Below, piece by piece: positions 60,271 to 64,000 of a DNA stretch of 64,000 nt. Position numbers and translations under genes: made by a program. The notes beneath the pieces are model-generated. The model was not told where the DNA came from and did not search any database. It saw only the letters and a list, made by a program, of their open reading frames with translations. The stretch comes from Actinoplanes ianthinogenes. Lineage in GTDB: Bacteria; Actinomycetota; Actinomycetes; Mycobacteriales; Micromonosporaceae. The stretch lies in contig NZ_AP023356.1 of assembly GCF_018324205.1 (NCBI RefSeq), forward strand, positions 4,357,501 through 4,421,500, written 5' to 3'. Numbering within the stretch: the first letter of the stretch is position 1; each line of letters starts with the position of its first letter.

Positions 60271-60298
60271 CGGGGTCCGCGCGTCGGCGCGGGCCCCG
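60271..60298 (+). terminator. terminator between M23 and tyrA
   Basis: CGGGG-t-CCGCGC, loop GTCG, GCGCGG-g-CCCCG, 9 nt past the stop. Confidence 0.75.
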
Positions 60299-60316
60299 AC
60301 GTCTATAAACAGAGAC

Positions 60317-61291
60317 GTGCGCATCGCGGTCATCGGTCTGGGGCTCATCGGCGGCTCGCTGTTGCAGGCGCTCGCGGGCGCCGGCCACGAGGTGAGCGGC
60401 TACGACGCCGACCCGGCGACGCGGGAGCTGGCCCGGGCGGCCGGTTACGACGTCCGGGAGACGGCCACCGCCGCGACGGCGGGGACCGCGGTCGCGGTGC
60501 TGGCCGTGCCGCTGCCGCATCTGTCCGGCGTGCTGGCCGAGCTGGCGGACTACCCCGGCCTGCTCACCGACGTGACCTCGGTGAAAGGTCCGGTGCGGGA
60601 GCTCGCCGAGGGGCGCCGGTTCGTCGGTGGGCATCCGATGGCGGGGACCGAGGCGTCCGGGTTCGCGGCGGCCGATCCGGAGCTGTTCCGCGGGTGCGTG
60701 TGGGTGCTCTGCGTGGAGCCGCACGGGACCGATCTCGACGACTGGATGGTGCTGGCCCGGCTCTACACCGCGCTGGGCGCCCGGGTGCTGCCGGTCACGG
60801 CGGCCGAGCACGACAACGCGGTGGCCTCGATCAGCCACGTGCCGCATCTGCTGGCCGCGGCCCTGGCCAGCAGGCTGGCCGGGAGTCCGCTGAACGCGGC
60901 GCTGGCCGCCGGCTCGTTCCGGGACGGCTCCCGCGTCGCGGCCACCCGTGCGGAGCTGATCGCCGCCATGTGCGGGGGCAACGCCGCCGAGGTGGCTAAC
61001 GAGCTCCGCCGCGTGATCAGCGATCTCGAGGCGCTGCTGGATGATCTGGAGCTGACGGATCCGGTGCCGGCGCTGCTCCCCTACCTGCGAAACGCGGGTG
61101 AGTTGCGGCGGACCTGGCCGCCGAAACCGGGCGTGCCGAGCCGGATGCCGTGGCCGCCGGTGTCGCCGCCGGGCCGCCCGTGGCTGGCCGCGCCGGCCCA
61201 CACGCTGCTGGAGCTCGGCCGGGCCGGCGGCTGGATCACCGAGGTGCACGATGACGGACTCACGACAATGCGGCCAGAAACTGACCGCTAA
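60317..61291 (+). CDS. tyrA: prephenate dehydrogenase
   Basis: 324 residues. NAD-binding GLGLIGGSLLQALAGAGHEV, catalytic region DVTSVKGPV, and GGHPMAGTEASGF with the conserved His. The helical C-domain (AEHDNAVASISHVPHLLAAAL) is typical. It converts prephenate to 4-hydroxyphenylpyruvate for tyrosine. No ACT domain follows; the end is a Pro-rich tail and a short helix. GTG start. Confidence 0.93.
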   Translation: MRIAVIGLGLIGGSLLQALAGAGHEVSGYDADPATRELARAAGYDVRETATAATAGTAVAVLAVPLPHLSGVLAELADYPGLLTDVTSVKGPVRELAEGRRFVGGHPMAGTEASGFAAADPELFRGCVWVLCVEPHGTDLDDWMVLARLYTALGARVLPVTAAEHDNAVASISHVPHLLAAALASRLAGSPLNAALAAGSFRDGSRVAATRAELIAAMCGGNAAEVANELRRVISDLEALLDDLELTDPVPALLPYLRNAGELRRTWPPKPGVPSRMPWPPVSPPGRPWLAAPAHTLLELGRAGGWITEVHDDGLTTMRPETDR

Positions 61292-61339
61292 GCCGCCTAG
61301 CGTGGTTCCCGACGGAGAAACCGCGACTTAGGAGTCGGC

Positions 61340-61921
61340 ATGCCCGGTCAGGTCGGACCCATCAGCAACGAGCAGGAGGGCCTGCTCGCCTACCTCGCCC
61401 AGATGCGCTACCAGCTGCGGCTGACCGCTTACGGCCTCACCCCGGAGCAGCTGCGCGCCACGCCGAGCGCCAGCACGCTCAGCGTCGGCGGCCTGATCAA
61501 GCACTGCGCGTCGACCGAGGAGGGCTGGATCGCCACCGTGCGGGGCAGCGACCAGAAACCCGACTTCGCCAAGTACCAGGAGAACTTCGCGCTGGCCGAG
61601 GGCGAGACGATCGACGAGCTGTTCGCCCGCTACGACCGGATCGCCGAGGAGACCGAGAAGACGGTCACCGAGATCGACGACCTGGGCCACCGCATCCCGG
61701 TGGACAAGTCGGTCCCGTGGAACCGGCCCGATCTCGACCACTTCACGCTGCGCTGGATCCTGCTGCACCTGATCCAGGAGACCGCGCGGCACGCCGGGCA
61801 CGCCGACATCATCCGGGAGAGCATCGACGGCGCCACCGCGTTCCCGCTGATGGCGGCCGCCGAGGGCTGGCCGGACACCCCGTGGCTCAAGGCCTGGGTC
61901 GCTCCCCACGATCGAGCCTGA
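61340..61921 (+). CDS. DinB-family (DUF664) protein
   Basis: 193 residues forming a four-helix DinB fold. Metal-binding histidines are in GLIKHCASTEEGW and ETARHAGHADIIRE (HxxxH-like pair). Related actinobacterial proteins include mycothiol-dependent enzymes, but the substrate is unknown. ATG follows TTAGGAG. Its last 35 bp overlap the end of the convergent mtnA. Confidence 0.9.
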   Translation: MPGQVGPISNEQEGLLAYLAQMRYQLRLTAYGLTPEQLRATPSASTLSVGGLIKHCASTEEGWIATVRGSDQKPDFAKYQENFALAEGETIDELFARYDRIAEETEKTVTEIDDLGHRIPVDKSVPWNRPDLDHFTLRWILLHLIQETARHAGHADIIRESIDGATAFPLMAAAEGWPDTPWLKAWVAPHDRA

Positions 61922-62855
61922 TCACCCGGCGGTCGGTGACGATCGCCGTCACCAGGTCGGCCGGGGTCACGTCGAAGGCCGGGTTGACCGCGTCGCTCCA
62001 CGCGGTCACCTCGGCCGCCCCGCGATCCTCGATCTCGACGTGCCCGCCGGTCGGCGTCGCCACGTCGACCGTCGACTCCGGAGCCACCACCAGGAACGGG
62101 ATCCCGGCCCGGCGGGCGCCGAGCGCGTGCGCGTAGGTGCCGATCTTGTTGATCACGTCGCCGTTCGCGCAGATCCGGTCGGCGCCGAGGATCACCGCGT
62201 CCACCTCGCCGCGCGCCATCAGGAACGGCCCGGCCGAGTCGACCGCGACCCGGTGCGCCACGCCCCACTGGGTCAGCTCCCACGAGGTCAGCCGGGCGCC
62301 CTGGAGCAGCGGCCGGGTCTCGCTGGCGATCACCCCGCCCAGCCGGCCGCGCCGGTGCAGCTCGCCGACCACGCCCAGCGCGGTCCCGATGGTCACCGCG
62401 CACAGGCCGCCGGTGTTGCAGTGGGTGAGCAGCCGGGCCCGCGGCCCGCACAGCTCGGTGACCAGGTCCGCGCCGTGGAAGGCCATCGACTGCGAGGCGG
62501 CGATCTCCTCGTCCCGGATCGCGCAGGCCTCGGCCAGCACCGCGTCCGGACCCAGAGGCAGCAGGTTCGCCGCGCGTTGCGCGCCGCGGGCCAGGTTCAC
62601 GGCCGTGGGACGCGCGGTTTCGATTTTGCGTACGGCCTGAGCCAGCGCCCCCGGGTCGTCGGCATGCACCCGTGCCGCGAGCGCGACGCCGAACGCCCCG
62701 GCCACGCCCAGCGCCGGAGCACCGCGCACCGCCAGCGACTGGATCGCCGCGATCAGCTCCCCGACCGTGTGCAGGCGCAGCACCCGCAGGTCGCCGGGGA
62801 GCGCCGTCTGATCGATGATCTCAACGGCGCCGTCCACCCAGTCGATCGTTCGCAT
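61887..62855 (-). CDS. mtnA: S-methyl-5-thioribose-1-phosphate isomerase
   Basis: 322 residues. RGAPALGVAGAFG, the catalytic Cys in LLTHCNTGGLC, GASRI-like GADRICANGDVINKIGTYA with the catalytic Asp, and PESTVDVATPTG identify it. It isomerises MTR-1-P to MTRu-1-P in methionine salvage. No other mtn gene is adjacent. 3' end overlaps the DinB gene on the opposite strand. Confidence 0.94.
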   Translation of the reverse strand: MRTIDWVDGAVEIIDQTALPGDLRVLRLHTVGELIAAIQSLAVRGAPALGVAGAFGVALAARVHADDPGALAQAVRKIETARPTAVNLARGAQRAANLLPLGPDAVLAEACAIRDEEIAASQSMAFHGADLVTELCGPRARLLTHCNTGGLCAVTIGTALGVVGELHRRGRLGGVIASETRPLLQGARLTSWELTQWGVAHRVAVDSAGPFLMARGEVDAVILGADRICANGDVINKIGTYAHALGARRAGIPFLVVAPESTVDVATPTGGHVEIEDRGAAEVTAWSDAVNPAFDVTPADLVTAIVTDRRVIRLDRGERPRP

Positions 62856-62865
62856 GCTCCGCAGA

Positions 62866-64000
62866 CTATCGATCGGTCCTGTCCCTCAGGTGAGTGAGCA
62901 TCTCGCGGAACAGGTCGTCGCTCTTGCCCATCTTGTCGGCGGTCCACCGCTCCTCGATGCCGACCGTGCGCCCGTCGTGCAGCAGCAGCGTCGCGGTGAC
63001 CGGCACCTCCCGGTCGATCCGCACGGTGGCGATCTCCTCGAACGCGATGTAGCGGTATCGTGCCGCCAGCTCGGCCGCCGAGACACCGCCGAGCAGCGCC
63101 GCCACCCGCTTGTCCCCGTCGTCGGTCGACTTCGGCGCCGGCGTGATCACGAAACCCTTGCTGAGCAGGATCAGGTCGGCGTGCTCGCCACCGTCCACCT
63201 TGACGTTCGGCATCGCGCCGAGCACCTCGGCGCCCTGCCCGGTGGCCCGGGTCTGCACCACCGTCGCGGTCTCCACCTGCACGCCCCGCTCGGCCATCCG
63301 GCGGCGCGCCTCCTCCAGGGTCTCCGGGGCGACGGCCAGCTTGGCGATCTCGGTGAAGTCGACCGGCTGCCCGTCGCGGTCGACCAGCCTGGCCGGCTCC
63401 GACCAGGAATGCTGCCAGCGGACCTGGCCGGAGCGCACCGCGGCGAGCTCGATCAGGTTCTCCATCACGCCGGCGAACTCGGCGACCGCCTCCGCGCGGG
63501 TCGCCTTCGGGAAGAACTCGGCCGCCAGGTCACCGAGCCGGCCCGCCTCGACCAGCCCGAACACCTCGGCGAGACCGGCCGCCGGGACGCCGGTGTGCCG
63601 GGCCGCGCTGCGGAACACCCGGTCGGCGCGGTTCTGCGTCACCAGCGTCATCGACGCGGCGGTGAAGTCGGCCCAGGGCAGGACGGTACGCGTCCCGAAG
63701 TCGACGACCTCCCGCTGCAACGCCAGGCCGGCCGCCTCGACGGCGGGCAGCAGCACGCTGGCCGGCCGCCCGTCCACCGCGTGCGGGGTGCGCGGCGCGG
63801 CCCGCATCGCGGCGATCCGGTCGGCGATCGCCGGGTGGCTGTCCCAGCGCGAGGTCTCGTCGGACGGCTCCTGCTCCCGCAGCTCGGCGAGCTCGTCGGC
63901 GCGGGCCCGGTAGAGCTGGCTGAACCCGCCGAAGACGTCGTCCGGCGCGTAGCCGAGCTCCCAGCCGTACCCGATGTACCGGCCCATGTAGAAGTTCCAC
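62866..64000 (-). CDS. M48-like metalloprotease, C-terminal part (5' end outside window)
   Basis: At least 377 residues; the gene runs off the right edge. The visible start, YMGRYIGYGWELGYAPDDVF, and then LYRARADELAEL...WDSHPAIADRIAAMR match the C-terminal half of M48 peptidases, where a helix and SHPxxxxRI follow the HExxH domain. The HExxH itself is not in the window. A ~250-residue extra C-terminal domain (AGLALQREVVDFGTRTVLPW onward) of unknown fold follows and ends in a signal-like strand pattern. Membrane segments would be in the missing part. Confidence 0.7.
   Translation of the reverse strand, partial: WNFYMGRYIGYGWELGYAPDDVFGGFSQLYRARADELAELREQEPSDETSRWDSHPAIADRIAAMRAAPRTPHAVDGRPASVLLPAVEAAGLALQREVVDFGTRTVLPWADFTAASMTLVTQNRADRVFRSAARHTGVPAAGLAEVFGLVEAGRLGDLAAEFFPKATRAEAVAEFAGVMENLIELAAVRSGQVRWQHSWSEPARLVDRDGQPVDFTEIAKLAVAPETLEEARRRMAERGVQVETATVVQTRATGQGAEVLGAMPNVKVDGGEHADLILLSKGFVITPAPKSTDDGDKRVAALLGGVSAAELAARYRYIAFEEIATVRIDREVPVTATLLLHDGRTVGIEERWTADKMGKSDDLFREMLTHLRDRTDR

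Overview
The window is chromosomal DNA from a high-GC actinomycete. The G+C content, GTG starts, WhiB-type regulator, PASTA-containing penicillin-binding protein, DUF4177/RidA pair and tRNA-deaminase-associated protein are all actinobacterial. A member of the Micromonosporaceae such as Actinoplanes is my best guess (inference). No phage, insertion sequence, CRISPR array or plasmid gene is visible. From memory of the M. tuberculosis map, much of the backbone follows Rv3671c-Rv3683, then ask/asd/leuA, recR/ybaB/dnaX and tadA/tyrA, so this is conserved core chromosome with lineage-specific insertions.

Layout. 1-3188 (minus): capA, nth, tlpA-like and NUDIX genes chained by 4-bp stop/start overlaps. 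3394-4071: Crp-family regulator. 4284-7672: a biotin-dependent carboxylase pair with altered active-site motifs. 7679-8770: a nested repeat structure. 8803-14256 (minus): metallo-beta-lactamase-fold hydrolase, adenylate cyclase/ATPase/TPR protein and Ser/Thr kinase. 14352-22583: RidA, DUF4177, a membrane protein, two ArsA-type ATPases, whiB4/wblA, ponA2-like PBP, YqeY and a phosphoesterase. Then tRNA-Pro, a small membrane protein, pyrE, a second repeat array, a Cys-rich protein, asd, lysC, a lipoprotein and leuA with a Leu-codon attenuator. 30561-33318: secreted HNH nuclease, its coupled partner and a GH20 hexosaminidase with a coupled leader ORF. 33405-39485: four paralogous secreted RTX-repeat proteins, three sharing one promoter architecture. 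39563-45637 (minus): a peptide ABC transporter. 46045-50925 (minus): recR, ybaB, dnaX and SRP RNA. 51013-56090: two tRNA-Ser genes, a giant secreted Cys-pair protein and a STAS protein. 56208-64000: deoD, a third repeat array, tadA with a duplicated 5' end, an M23 lipoprotein, tyrA, DinB, mtnA and an M48-like fragment.

The most unusual structure is a dispersed repeat family: 16 intact imperfect palindromes, each 53 bp between GGCTGG (or AGCTGG) and CCAGCC, with an inner GCCCTATC/GATAGGGC-like stem. They occur in three arrays (7 + 3 + 6), each lying between the 3' ends of two convergent genes. The first array is enclosed by ~190-bp inverted arms, the second is partly duplicated as a larger tandem unit, and the arrays share flank sequence. 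Other strong points are the carboxylase pair with substituted key residues, the tandem duplication of the tadA start region, the leuA leader and the RTX cluster with its shared promoter.

Most gene calls rest on motifs read directly in the translated sequence. Family names and residue numbers come from general knowledge. No database search or folding calculation was run.
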